Positions 1-8,773 of a stretch of DNA of 64,000 nt are shown piece by piece. The translations under genes and the position numbers were made by a program. The stretch covers positions 1-64,000 of the forward strand of contig CAXBMB010000009.1 in NCBI GenBank assembly GCA_963976695.1, written 5' to 3'. Every line of letters begins with the position of its first letter. The stretch's first letter is position 1. The DNA is from CAXBMB01 sp963976695. GTDB taxonomy: Bacteria; Pseudomonadota; Alphaproteobacteria; Kiloniellales; DSM-21159. Under the pieces are notes generated by a model. It worked only from the letters and a program-made list of their open reading frames with translations, ran no database searches and was not told the origin of the DNA.

Positions 1-288
1 TTGGGAGCAGAAAATCCACCTAGCTCAGCTGTTCAAATTTGCCGGGCCGCCTCAGAAAAGACCGCGCCCAAACCCTCAACCGCCTGGCGCTTCCAGGTGC
101 TCACCTGATTGGGATGCACCTTATGACGGCTGGCTATCTCCTGGATCGTCCGGTCGCCACCCAGCGCCTCAAGCGCTACCTTGGCCTTGAAATCAGCCGT
201 AAAACGGCGGCGTGTTCTCATTGTCGTATTCCTCCTCAAGGGGCGGAATACACCTTAACCTACTGTCCGATTTCCTGGGACCACCTCA
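1..288 (-). mobile_element. Decayed left end of an IS3-family insertion sequence
   Basis: Read on the minus strand, the terminal-inverted-repeat-like sequence TGAGGTGGTCCCAGGAAATC begins at about 288. A good ribosome-binding site (GGAGGAAT) and the start of an OrfA transposase gene follow. The element runs out of the window at the left, so only this end is seen. The OrfA frame is broken near 33, so the copy is probably inactive. Family assignment rests on the OrfA helix-turn-helix and on the orientation of the end; the subgroup is not clear. Confidence 0.6.
33..221 (-). pseudogene. IS3-family transposase OrfA, truncated and frameshifted
   Basis: The start is taken as the ATG at 221, preceded by GGAGGAAT. 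The first 60 residues carry the typical OrfA helix-turn-helix: RRRFTADFKAKVALEAL, then IQEIASRHKVHPNQVSTWK. OrfA proteins are usually 90-110 residues, but this frame stops after about 63. In the next frame a KFEQLS*VDFLL stretch resembles the usual OrfA C-terminal segment, so an internal deletion, a frameshift and a stop codon have accumulated. It is a remnant, not a working transposase subunit. Confidence 0.65.
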
Positions 289-396
289 CTGTTCGGGCAA
301 GAATTTCATGATCAAATAGCCTTGCGGAGAGAGTTTTCAGTCAACCATAATGGTTGATACTGCACAATATTTTCCCGGATCGGACCGTTCACGACC

Positions 397-2172
397 ATGC
401 CGCACGAGACCCCGCTCATCGCCACCATCGTCGCGGGCCTCGGGCTTGCTTTTATCTTCGGTGTGATCGCCAATCGGCTCCGCATCCAACCGCTGGTCGG
501 CTATCTCTTCGCCGGCATCCTTGTCGGGCCGTACACACCCGGTTTCGTGGCAAACCAAGCGCTTGCGGCGGAGTTGGCGGAACTTGGCGTCATCCTTTTG
601 ATGTTTGGCGTTGGGCTGCATTTCTCGCTCAAGGACCTCCTGTCGGTACGGGCGATTGCCATTCCCGGCGCCGCCGTTCAGATCACCGTCGCGACGGCGT
701 TGGGGACGGGTCTGGCCCTGGCCATGGGCTGGTCAGCCGGCGGGGGCCTTGTTTTCGGTTTGGCGCTGTCGGTTGCCAGCACCGTGGTCCTGCTTCGGGC
801 GATGCAGGAGCGAAGGCTGATCGAGACGGAACGAGGTCGGGTCGCGGTCGGCTGGCTGATCGTCGAAGATCTGGCAATGGTGCTGGCGCTGGTGCTGCTG
901 CCGGCGTTTGCCAGTGTCATGGGCGCACAGGAAGGCGTGGCGACGGCCGATCCGCTGGCAGCGCGCCTGGGTCTGGGGCTGTCTGGCGTGCTGGCGGTTA
1001 CCTTCGCCAAGGTGGCTGCGTTCGTCGCGCTGATGCTGCTGGTGGGACGGCGCGTCATTCCCTGGATTCTGCATTTCGTCGCCCATACCGGATCGCGCGA
1101 GCTGTTTCGCCTGGCCGTGCTCGCCATCGCGCTGAGCGTCGCCTTCGGCGCCGCCAAGCTGTTTGGCGTGTCGCTTGCGTTGGGCGCCTTCTTTGCCGGC
1201 ATGATTATGAGCGAGTCGGAGCTCAGCCATCGGGCGGCGGAGGAGACGTTGCCGCTGCGGGACGCATTCTCGGTGCTTTTCTTTGTCGCAGTCGGGATGC
1301 TGTTCAATCCGCTGAGTCTCTTTGAGGATCCGCTACCGATCATCGCGACGCTCTTCATCATCTTGATTGGCAAGTCCGTCGCCGCGTTTCTTATTGTGCG
1401 CGCGTTTCGCTACCCGATCGTCACGGCGTTGACCATCTCGGCGAGCCTTGCGCAGATTGGCGAATTTTCGTTTATCCTCGCTGAACTCGGCGTCCAGCTG
1501 GGTTTGTTGCCTGAACAGGGCCGTGATCTGATTCTCGCCGGCGCGCTGCTGTCGATCGTCCTCAACCCGGTCGCCTTCACCGCGATTGATTGGGCGAAAC
1601 CGCATCTCGAGCGCAGCCGCCTGTTCAAAACGCCGGGGAAGGCGGCGGCGCCGCCGCCCGCGGAAATGCCGGCCGCCTCGCCGAGCAGTGAAACCTCGAC
1701 CGAGGTTGACCCGCCGGCGGCGACCGAACTCAACGACCATATCGTCCTGGTCGGCTATGGCCGGGTGGGCAGCCTGGTGGGCCAATCGCTGAAAACGTCG
1801 GGTCGGCCCTTCCTCGTGATCGAGGAGGGGGACAAGACCGTGGCAGCGCTGCGCGAAGCTGGAATTGAGGCAATCAGTGGAAACGCCGCACAGGCGGCCG
1901 TGCTCAAAGCGGCCAATCTGGAACAGGCCAGCCATCTCATCGTGGCAATCCCGAACGCCTTCGAAGCTGGCCAAGTGGTCTTGCAGGCGCGCGCCGCCAA
2001 TGCCGCCCTGGCGATCGTTGCGCGCGCGCATCTGGACGCCGAAGTCGAGCACCTGAGCGGTCTCGGCGCCAACGCCGTGATTATGGGAGAACGTGAGATT
2101 GCCCGCGGCATGATTGAAGAGATCGCGCAAACGTCGCGGACCCCAGAGACGGCGTCGGATGCCGCCACTTAG
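397..2172 (+). CDS. ybaL: YbaL-type monovalent cation:proton antiporter (CPA2/Kef family)
   Basis: This 591-residue inner-membrane protein closely follows the E. coli YbaL pattern from its first residues (HETPLIATIVAGLGLAFIFG, then LAELGVILLMFGVGLHFSL). Residues 1 to about 390 form the Na+/H+ exchanger-type membrane domain with a dozen hydrophobic segments. A Pro/Ala/Ser-rich linker follows. From about residue 445 there is a Rossmann-type TrkA-N/RCK domain with the nucleotide-binding motif VLVGYGRVG. The family moves K+ or Na+ against protons and is gated by the nucleotide-binding domain. It appears monocistronic, flanked by an IS scar upstream and a low-GC orphan gene downstream. Confidence 0.9.
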   Translation: MPHETPLIATIVAGLGLAFIFGVIANRLRIQPLVGYLFAGILVGPYTPGFVANQALAAELAELGVILLMFGVGLHFSLKDLLSVRAIAIPGAAVQITVATALGTGLALAMGWSAGGGLVFGLALSVASTVVLLRAMQERRLIETERGRVAVGWLIVEDLAMVLALVLLPAFASVMGAQEGVATADPLAARLGLGLSGVLAVTFAKVAAFVALMLLVGRRVIPWILHFVAHTGSRELFRLAVLAIALSVAFGAAKLFGVSLALGAFFAGMIMSESELSHRAAEETLPLRDAFSVLFFVAVGMLFNPLSLFEDPLPIIATLFIILIGKSVAAFLIVRAFRYPIVTALTISASLAQIGEFSFILAELGVQLGLLPEQGRDLILAGALLSIVLNPVAFTAIDWAKPHLERSRLFKTPGKAAAPPPAEMPAASPSSETSTEVDPPAATELNDHIVLVGYGRVGSLVGQSLKTSGRPFLVIEEGDKTVAALREAGIEAISGNAAQAAVLKAANLEQASHLIVAIPNAFEAGQVVLQARAANAALAIVARAHLDAEVEHLSGLGANAVIMGEREIARGMIEEIAQTSRTPETASDAAT

Positions 2173-2229
2173 AGCGCCCGATCAAACTTTTCGCGTGCCG
2201 GACGGCCGAGCCTCCCAGCAATTGCCTTG

Positions 2230-2268
2230 GCGCCATTCGGGAGCGTCATTCGGGGGCGCCATTCGAGC
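2230..2268 (+). repeat. Three tandem copies of a 13-bp unit
   Basis: Units GCGCCATTCGGGA, GCGTCATTCGGGG and GCGCCATTCGAGC follow each other directly in the 268-bp gap behind the antiporter gene. I see no gene in this gap, and the repeat has no obvious function. Confidence 0.6.
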
Positions 2269-2440
2269 GGCCGCGCCGGCTTGCTTGCCGTCTATAAGTT
2301 TGCCGGTTGCGTGGACGGCGCTCGGCGGCCTCACGCCCGATCAAGGCATCAGCAAAATCCGGACGACTGAGCCAGAACGGTTCGATTCTGACCTGCCCGC
2401 CCGCACCATCAGATGCCGGGATGACACAGCTCGGCGGCCT

Positions 2441-3118
2441 TTATTTGGCTTTGATGATATCGACGCGGTCTGAAAGTCTGCGAAATACTTTTTCCCTATC
2501 CGAGCTGCTGTCGGGATCAGGGGAAAATTCTCCAACAAAGCGGTATAATTCTTCGCCAGAATCATCCTTGCTCCAGGCAAACACAATTCTGCTGGCCCAT
2601 TCTCGGTAATTGCCGTTGTCTTCGCTCCCATCAGTGTTTGCTTGTACTTCGGTTATGGTTTTCTTGTCGCTGGACAAGCGGTTGATCCAGCGGTTGTTTT
2701 TTTGGTCAAGTTTTGGAAACCAAACGGCGCGGTCTTTGTCGCCTTTAATGGGCCAAGCGCCTTGTTGATAATGACCGCCGGTATAGCCAAAGCATCTCAA
2801 CGCATCGGCTATATACCTAAAAACAGCGTTTGAATTGAGATCGATGTAGCCGCGAGATATATGTGGTTCAGGGCTGAATTCGCTGTCGTAACTCTCTGGG
2901 ACGGGCGCTCTTCCAACAATCGGGTCTTTACCAAAGGTTTTTGTCGCGGCGGCGGGAAACCGAGCCCTTAGCTGTTTCTCGATTGCCCGGATGATTATTT
3001 CTTTGTCCGCTTCAGACGTGCCGCTGTGTTCCACGACATTATGATGTTGGGTCAGCAACTGATCTTTCGTGAGTTTTCCCTGCTCAATGCCCGCTACTAT
3101 TTTTGCAATGTCGACCAT
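2441..3118 (-). CDS. Hypothetical protein, 225 residues, lower GC than its surroundings
   Basis: I do not recognise a named family. The N-terminal 45 residues look helical and charged (KIVAGIEQGKLTKDQLL). The middle contains FRYIADALRCFGYTGG and NRWINRLSSDKKTI. The C-terminal part, RIVFAWSKDDSGEELYRFVGEF then VFRRLSDRVDI, faintly recalls the terminal strand-rich segments of PUA/SRA-like domains in some restriction-linked proteins, but that is only a resemblance. Codon use is visibly more AT-rich than in neighbouring genes. The gene sits between two transposase remnants, so recent acquisition is likely. It is transcribed towards the antiporter gene. Confidence 0.6.
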   Translation of the reverse strand: MVDIAKIVAGIEQGKLTKDQLLTQHHNVVEHSGTSEADKEIIIRAIEKQLRARFPAAATKTFGKDPIVGRAPVPESYDSEFSPEPHISRGYIDLNSNAVFRYIADALRCFGYTGGHYQQGAWPIKGDKDRAVWFPKLDQKNNRWINRLSSDKKTITEVQANTDGSEDNGNYREWASRIVFAWSKDDSGEELYRFVGEFSPDPDSSSDREKVFRRLSDRVDIIKAK

Positions 3119-3249
3119 GAAAAATTAGATCCTCTCCCGGTTAATCAGGATATTTGATCACGCTTGATATGAGCGCAAAGGTTCGCTCAACGCAAGGTAA
3201 TGTCGTGCGGCCTCTGGGCCTCCGCACAGGCACGCGGCAACCAAATTGA

Positions 3250-3390
3250 GAATTCTCAGAAACAGCGCGCGGAGCGGTCGTCCGCCGCCCAACCCGCTTT
3301 ACCGCAGGTGAAACGGTTCGATAGTTCCCCATCCCAATCCGTCAGGTCGCTTGCATAGCGACCGCCGCGACGGTCATAATCCGCGCCAAT
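3250..3390 (-). pseudogene. IS5-family transposase N-terminal remnant, frameshifted
   Basis: On the minus strand, residues DYDRRGGRYASDLTDWDGE match the usual IS5/IS1182-like transposase opening (YDR..RYASDLTD.EW). The match then continues only in the next reading frame as GNYRTVSPAVKRVGRRTTAPRAV, corresponding to the IEPFMPPAKRVGRPRTTDLREV segment. The homology stops near 3250, so a frameshift and a large deletion have destroyed the gene. The rest of the 3119-3485 gap shows no gene. Confidence 0.6.
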
Positions 3391-3485
3391 GATTTTGGTC
3401 CAGGCCCTTGTGATCTCCGTTCGTCGTTGCAAACAAACTGCATCCCAACAGGCTGAAATCACTCAACTCTTTTCGGAACAGATCC

Positions 3486-5897
3486 TCAGGCCTTCTGACG
3501 TGCGCTGGTTGGATCCCAGGCGGGGGCGTCCAGCAATCTCAGGGCGCGGCGTTCGGTGAGAATAACCACCTCCAGGTCCCCGGAAACTTCCGGACTTAGA
3601 TAGGCGAAGGCAAGGCTTTTGCCGGTCGCATGGCCAAAGCCGCCAGACGTACACACGCCCACCACGCGGTCGCCCTGCATCACGGGCTCGCCGCCATAGA
3701 TGTCACAGTCGGTGGCGGCGACCTCGCCATAGACCAGCCGGGTGACGATGCCGTTTTCGCGGGTCGCCTCGGTGGCGGCGCGGCCGTTGAACGCGCCCTT
3801 ATCCGGGGCGTAGAAACGCTGGCAATCCGCCTCGATCAGGGTGATTTCGTTGGTGAGTTCGGCGCCAAAGCCGCGATAGCCCTTTTCCATGCGCAGCGAG
3901 TTTACCGCGTGGGCGCCGAAGTCAGCGATGCCGTGCGCCGCGCCCTCGGCCCAAATCGCATCGTAGAGCCTGGCCAGATCGTTCATCGGCGCGTGCAGTT
4001 CCCAGCCCAGTTCGCCGACATAGTTCACCCGAAGCGCGCGGACGGGCACGCCTGCGATGGTGATCTCGCGCCCCGACAGCCAGCGGAACGATGGGTTGGT
4101 CAGGTCGGCGTCGGTGAGCGGCGCGAGAACCTCGCGCGATCTTGGCCCGGCGACCACCAACATGCCGAAATCATCGGTGACGTTGACGATTGTCACATCC
4201 GTGCCGGCGGCGGCGTTCAGGTGGTCGAGCGCCTGCCGTTCGCTGCCCGCGCCGGAAAGCAGATAGAAGCGGTCAGCGGCGAGCCGGGTGATGGTCCATT
4301 CGCCTTCGATCCGGCCGCCAGCCGATAGAACGTGGGTCAGGTTGATGCTACCGGCCTTGCTCGGCAGCCGGTTGGCGGTCAGCCGGTCCAGAAGCGCCTC
4401 GGCGCCGGGGCCGGTCACGTCGAACTTGGCAAAGCTCGACAGGTCCATGATGCCCACCCGTTGCCGCACCGCGCGGCATTCCCCGGCGACCAGATCAAAG
4501 ACGTTGTTGCGTCGGTATTGCAGCTTTTCGACGAAACCGGCGGGGGCGAAATACTTCGGTCGCTCCCAGCCGTAAACCTCGGTATAGACCGCGCCTTTTT
4601 CTTTCAGCTTCTCATAGAGCGGCGTCACGCGGCTCGGGCGGCCGGCGTGGATTTCACGGCCGGGCAGCGGGGTTTCGAACATGTTGTGATAGTCGTCGAA
4701 ACTTTTCGCGCGGGTGTAGTCCGCATCGGCGTAGCCGCCGAAGCGACGCGGATCGACGCTGGCCATGTTGATTTCGGCATCGCCGTGAACCATCCATTGC
4801 GCCAGGTACTTGCCGCAGCCCGCGCCCTGGGCGATGCCGATGGACGCGCCGCAGCATTGCCAGAAGTTGCGAACCCCATGGGCGGGTCCGACCAGCGGGT
4901 TGCCATCGGGCGTGTGCGGGATCGCGCCGTTGATGATGCGCTTGATGCCCGCCTCGGCGAAGATTGGCATCCGCTGCAGCGCCTTTTCCAGCCAGGGGGC
5001 GATGCGGTCAATGTCGCCTTCGAACAGCTCGTTTTCGCCGTCCCATTCCGGCCGACCGCCGCGGGTCGACCAGGCCTCCTTCGCGCCGTAGTGTTCGTAG
5101 ATGCCGACAAGTCCTGCTTTCTGCTCCTGCCGATAGTAGCCGGCGGTGGCCGGGTCGCGCATCACTGGAAGTTCGCTGTCGATCCCCTTGAACGCCGCCA
5201 GCGGTTCGGTCACCAGATACTGGTGCTCCATGTTGGTGATCGGCGTCTCGACCCCGACCCAGGCGGCCACTTCACGGGCATAACAGCCGCCGGCGTTGAC
5301 CAGGTGTTCGCAAGTCACTGTGCCCTGTTCGGTGACCACCTCGAATTCACCGGACGGAAGCCGCTTGATGTTGGTCACCTGGTTGCGGCGGACGATGGTC
5401 GCGCCCAGTTGTCGCGCGCCGGCCGCCATGGCGTTGCAGGCGCTTGCCGGGTCCACATGGCCGTCCATCGTGGTATGCGCGCCGGCGAGGACGCCGTCGG
5501 TATCCAGCCAGGGGTTCAGCTCCTTGATCCGGTTGGGGCCAATGATCTCGATGTGAAAGCCGACATTGGCGGCAAACCCGGTGACGTGACGGAACCAGTC
5601 AACCTCTTCCGGGCTGGTCGCCAGCCGAATGCCGCCGCAACCGTGCCAGCCCGTCGGATGGCCGGTTAGTTTTTCCAGACGCGGATAAAGCGTGTTGGAG
5701 TAGTGATGGATCTTCGCCATGTTGTAGTTGCCAATGAACGAGGGGCACTGGCCTGCCGCATGCCAGGTGGAGCCGCTGGTCAGCTCGCCCTTTTCGATCA
5801 GCAACACATCCTTCCAGCCTTCCTCGGCCAGGTGATAGGCAAGCCCGACGCCCATTATGCCGCCGCCGACGATCACAACTTTCGCATGCGACTGCAT
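3486..5897 (-). CDS. FAD-dependent dimethylglycine/sarcosine dehydrogenase-like oxidoreductase with GcvT domain
   Basis: This 803-residue enzyme has an N-terminal DAO-type FAD domain (VVIVGGGIMGVGLAYHL, residues 7-23). The SGSTWHAAG motif (His46) is the site of covalent flavin attachment in mammalian DMGDH and sarcosine dehydrogenase. A central FAO_M domain and a C-terminal GcvT-like tetrahydrofolate-binding domain follow, for example VTDDFGMLVVAGPRSREVL and RALRVNYVGELGWELH. Family members oxidatively demethylate N-methylated glycines and pass the methyl carbon to tetrahydrofolate. The ATG at 5897 is chosen because AAAGGAAA lies 5 bases upstream and because it avoids a long overlap with the upstream MttB gene, which ends 25 bp before it. 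The two genes are probably co-transcribed. The exact substrate is not shown by the sequence. Confidence 0.85.
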   Translation of the reverse strand: MQSHAKVVIVGGGIMGVGLAYHLAEEGWKDVLLIEKGELTSGSTWHAAGQCPSFIGNYNMAKIHHYSNTLYPRLEKLTGHPTGWHGCGGIRLATSPEEVDWFRHVTGFAANVGFHIEIIGPNRIKELNPWLDTDGVLAGAHTTMDGHVDPASACNAMAAGARQLGATIVRRNQVTNIKRLPSGEFEVVTEQGTVTCEHLVNAGGCYAREVAAWVGVETPITNMEHQYLVTEPLAAFKGIDSELPVMRDPATAGYYRQEQKAGLVGIYEHYGAKEAWSTRGGRPEWDGENELFEGDIDRIAPWLEKALQRMPIFAEAGIKRIINGAIPHTPDGNPLVGPAHGVRNFWQCCGASIGIAQGAGCGKYLAQWMVHGDAEINMASVDPRRFGGYADADYTRAKSFDDYHNMFETPLPGREIHAGRPSRVTPLYEKLKEKGAVYTEVYGWERPKYFAPAGFVEKLQYRRNNVFDLVAGECRAVRQRVGIMDLSSFAKFDVTGPGAEALLDRLTANRLPSKAGSINLTHVLSAGGRIEGEWTITRLAADRFYLLSGAGSERQALDHLNAAAGTDVTIVNVTDDFGMLVVAGPRSREVLAPLTDADLTNPSFRWLSGREITIAGVPVRALRVNYVGELGWELHAPMNDLARLYDAIWAEGAAHGIADFGAHAVNSLRMEKGYRGFGAELTNEITLIEADCQRFYAPDKGAFNGRAATEATRENGIVTRLVYGEVAATDCDIYGGEPVMQGDRVVGVCTSGGFGHATGKSLAFAYLSPEVSGDLEVVILTERRALRLLDAPAWDPTSARQKA

Positions 5898-5922
5898 GAC
5901 GATTTCCTTTCTCTTCCAGAAT

Positions 5923-7476
5923 TCACCAGGCGCCGTTGCCGGGGCACATGCGGGCCCTCGGCAGAATAATGTTGTAGGAGTCGCGTAGCCGCGCATCGAC
6001 GTCGTCGCTGATGTGGCGCGGGTAGTGATCGGCCAGCAGCGTGCGAACCCTCTCGCGCGCCACCTCGCGTGCGTCCCGCGCGCCGGCGTCCTCCCACGCG
6101 CTGATGCTGCGGCGGTCGGCGATCGACGGGTAGAGGTAGTCGGTCTTCATCCGCGCGAAGGTCTGCGGATGTCCAAGATAATGCCCCACCCCCATTACCA
6201 CGTCGCGGATGACCTCGAAGCTGAGCGCATCCTCGCTGACTTCGATCCCCTTTACCGTGCGCAGCATCGCGCCCAGCAGGTCATTGTCCAGCACATAGCT
6301 TTCGAACGCGGTGCCCATCAGGCTGCCCTGCATCCCGGCGCATTCGTGGATCATCGTGGCGCCGGCGTGGGCTGCCAGCGAGATCGTGTAGCCCTTTTCC
6401 CCGCCGGCCTGCATGTCTGGCAGTTTGCTGTCGGTCATGCCCGCCGGGACGGAGTTGGGAAGATCGTAGAACCCGGCCATCTGCGCGCAGGCCGCCGACA
6501 ACAGCGCCTGTTCGCCCGAACCGCCTGACATGGCGCCGGTGCGCAGGTCCGACACGAACGGCCAAGTGGCGAAGATGCCCCGGCAGTTGGGGTCGATGAT
6601 GTTGCACAGGATGAGCCCGGCGAGCACCTCCGCACAGGCTTGCGCCACCGCGCCCGCCAGCGCCGCCGGCGCCGTCGCCCCGGCCTGTCCGGCCGAAACC
6701 AGAAGGATCGGCATCCCGGCCAGAACCGCCGCCTCCAACGCAGCGCAGCTTTCGGTGGCAAAGCGCATCGGCGGCACCACGTGGCAACAGACGGCGGTGC
6801 AAAAGGGCCGCTCGCGGAGCTTGCTCTGGCCGCCGGCGACCAGTTCCAGCATCGGCTGCACGGCGCGCACGCTGTCGCCGTCGGTATAGCTGACGGCGAT
6901 CGACTTCTTGGTGCCCGAGAGGCAGGCGTAGGTGGTGTTGATGTCGAGATCGAGGATCGTTTCGGCGTCGCGCGCCACCACCGAACGGTGATACCAGTGG
7001 ATGTTGTCGAGCTGGTCGACCAGCCGAGCGATGTCATAGAGATCGGCCATCGTGCTTTCGCGGTACGTGCCGGCGTTGAAATCCATGATGGTTGGGGCGG
7101 CGCCGCCGGTACCGGTGTGGACGCGCTTGCCGCCGATCTCCAGATCGTGGATCGGATCGATGCCGTGCAGGGTGAACTTGCGGCGCGTGCGGGAGAGTAC
7201 GTCCTCGACCAGCGCGCGCGGGAACCGCAAGCGGCCGTCCCCGTCGACCCAGCACCCTGCTTCGACCGCGCGTCGCTCCAGACTTGGCGTGACCTGCGAA
7301 AGTCCCAAATCTTCGAGAAGCCGCAGAACGAGTTGGTGGACACGCTCCATCTCGGGCCGGGTCAGCGGATGATACAGCCCCCCGACCATGCCAGGCGTGA
7401 TCGGCGGAAGCGCGGGCGTCGCCTCGGCGCCGCCGCGCCCCCGGCGGCCGGGTCGGCGAAGGGAGAGATCGGACAT
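5923..7476 (-). CDS. MttB-family (trimethylamine methyltransferase-like) protein, non-pyrrolysine
   Basis: This 517-residue protein belongs to the MttB superfamily, whose members transfer a methyl group from a quaternary or tertiary amine to a corrinoid protein. Seen here are LTRPEMERVHQLVLRLLEDLG near the N-terminus, the barrel stretch VHTGTGGAAPTIMDF, and the C-terminal SISAWEDAGARDAREVARER. The archaeal trimethylamine enzyme carries pyrrolysine at an in-frame TAG. This frame is open throughout, so it is a non-Pyl homologue of the betaine-demethylase type. AGGGGA precedes the ATG. The gene lies between a LysR regulator and a DMGDH-like gene on the same strand. No corrinoid protein or reactivase is in the window, so the methyl acceptor is unknown. 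Confidence 0.85.
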   Translation of the reverse strand: MSDLSLRRPGRRGRGGAEATPALPPITPGMVGGLYHPLTRPEMERVHQLVLRLLEDLGLSQVTPSLERRAVEAGCWVDGDGRLRFPRALVEDVLSRTRRKFTLHGIDPIHDLEIGGKRVHTGTGGAAPTIMDFNAGTYRESTMADLYDIARLVDQLDNIHWYHRSVVARDAETILDLDINTTYACLSGTKKSIAVSYTDGDSVRAVQPMLELVAGGQSKLRERPFCTAVCCHVVPPMRFATESCAALEAAVLAGMPILLVSAGQAGATAPAALAGAVAQACAEVLAGLILCNIIDPNCRGIFATWPFVSDLRTGAMSGGSGEQALLSAACAQMAGFYDLPNSVPAGMTDSKLPDMQAGGEKGYTISLAAHAGATMIHECAGMQGSLMGTAFESYVLDNDLLGAMLRTVKGIEVSEDALSFEVIRDVVMGVGHYLGHPQTFARMKTDYLYPSIADRRSISAWEDAGARDAREVARERVRTLLADHYPRHISDDVDARLRDSYNIILPRARMCPGNGAW

Positions 7477-7570
7477 GGGCGGTCCCCTGGAAGGTTTTAT
7501 CCGAGCCCATTTGAAGCGGATCGACGGCGCGCTTCAAACGATCAATTCGAATGCATTGCATTCCCTGACG

Positions 7571-8491
7571 TTATGCCAAATGCGGTTCTTCGGCTACTTC
7601 CCCCCTGATCCACCGCAGAAAATCGATGTTCGCCGGAACATGCGCGACCTTTTCCAATGTGCTGACGTAATAGCCCTCTGGTGTTTCCAAGCTCTTGTCG
7701 ATCGGGCAGATCAGCCGCCCGTCGGCGCGCATTGCGTCGGTGATGTAGCTCCAGCCCAGCGCCACGCCGCGCCCGGCTTCGGCGGCTTGAAGGATCATCG
7801 GATAGCTGTTCAGCCGCACGCCGCGCCGCACCGGCTGGCCCGTCACGCCTTGGGACGCCAGCCATACGCGCCAGTCGACGCCGCCCCAGATATTGCCGCC
7901 GCCGTCGAGATGCAGAAGTGTCTGGTCGAGCATGTCGGCCGGCGTGCGAAGCTCGGGATGGTGGCGCAGATAGTCGGGGCTGCAAACCGGATAGACCCGC
8001 TCTCCGAACAGAAGATGCGCTCGCGCGCCCTCCCATTGTCCGCTGCCGTACAATATCGCCACATCCACTTCTTCCTGGCGAAGGTCCAGCTTCTGATCCG
8101 TGGCGAGAACCCTAAGATCAATGTCGGGATGCCGGGCGCTGAACCTCTCCAGCCGCGGCATTAGCCAGAAATAGGAAAAGGCGACCGACGCGGCGACGGT
8201 GATCTGGGGGGGCTCGGCGGCAGCCCGCAGTTCGGTGACGCACCCCTCGATCTCCGCCAGCCCGCGCGTCACCGATTCGAACAAGCGCCGCCCCTCGGTG
8301 GTCAGGTCGATCGCCCGGTGCAGACGCCTGAAGAGCGGCCGGCCGAGTTGATGCTCCAGCGCCTTGATCTGTCGGCTGACGGCGCTTTGCGTCAGGCACA
8401 ATTCATCCGCCGCAAGCGTGAAGCTGCTTCGTCGGGCCACCACCTCGAAGGTCTGGAGCAACGACAAAGGCGGCATCCTGAGTTTCTTCAA
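7571..8491 (-). CDS. LysR-family transcriptional regulator, GcvA-like
   Basis: A GcvA-type LysR regulator. The winged helix-turn-helix covers about residues 10-65 (LLQTFEVVARRSSFTLAADE, then LTQSAVSRQIKALEHQLG), and an effector-binding domain with ITVAASVAFSYFWLMPRL and EEVDVAILYGSGQW follows. I prefer the TTG at 8491 because AAGGAGGG sits 5 bases upstream and because the N-terminus then matches the short GcvA start (LKKLRMPPL). ATG codons at 8509 and 8476 are alternatives. It lies 94 bp upstream of the MttB gene on the same strand, so it probably controls the MttB/DMGDH genes. Confidence 0.85.
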   Translation of the reverse strand: MKKLRMPPLSLLQTFEVVARRSSFTLAADELCLTQSAVSRQIKALEHQLGRPLFRRLHRAIDLTTEGRRLFESVTRGLAEIEGCVTELRAAAEPPQITVAASVAFSYFWLMPRLERFSARHPDIDLRVLATDQKLDLRQEEVDVAILYGSGQWEGARAHLLFGERVYPVCSPDYLRHHPELRTPADMLDQTLLHLDGGGNIWGGVDWRVWLASQGVTGQPVRRGVRLNSYPMILQAAEAGRGVALGWSYITDAMRADGRLICPIDKSLETPEGYYVSTLEKVAHVPANIDFLRWIRGEVAEEPHLA

Positions 8492-8594
8492 ACGGCCCTC
8501 CTTCGGCATGGCGCCTGCGCGCGCAGCAATCGGTAAATTCCGGGCCGGTTGAAAAGCGGCGATTGCCGCGCCTGTCCCGAAAAAATTGAGCGAT

Positions 8595-8623
8595 TTCAGT
8601 CTGGTGTGATTCAGTCTGGGTGC
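8595..8623. repeat. Direct repeat in the LysR upstream region
   Basis: TTCAGTCTGGTGTG (8595-8608) and TTCAGTCTGGGTGC (8610-8623) lie in the roughly 280-bp gap upstream of the GcvA-like regulator. The 15-base spacing would put both copies within about one and a half helical turns, so regulator binding is possible but unproven. Nothing else stands out in this gap. Confidence 0.4.
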
Positions 8624-8773
8624 GACGGCGAACGCAGGTCCCACTGGCTTGGACCAAGATCGCGCGCCCGGACTATGACCTGGACTATGGCCGATCCGCC
8701 GGGCGCTAAGCAAGCGATCTGACGGCGCGGGAATGGCGAAGATCGACCCGTTCCCACCTGCCGCAAACCTTCA

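Noticed and set aside
354..1325. Long Arg-rich open frame overlapping the antiporter gene
   Set aside because: It lies in another frame of a well-matched YbaL gene and has no family features; it is a shadow typical of high-GC DNA.
4332..5669. 445-codon plus-strand open frame opposite the DMGDH-like gene
   Set aside because: Antisense shadow of a strongly conserved enzyme; no ribosome-binding site and no homology seen.
5923..7476. Pyrrolysine-containing trimethylamine methyltransferase
   Set aside because: No in-frame TAG is present; the frame is open throughout, so it is the non-pyrrolysine branch.
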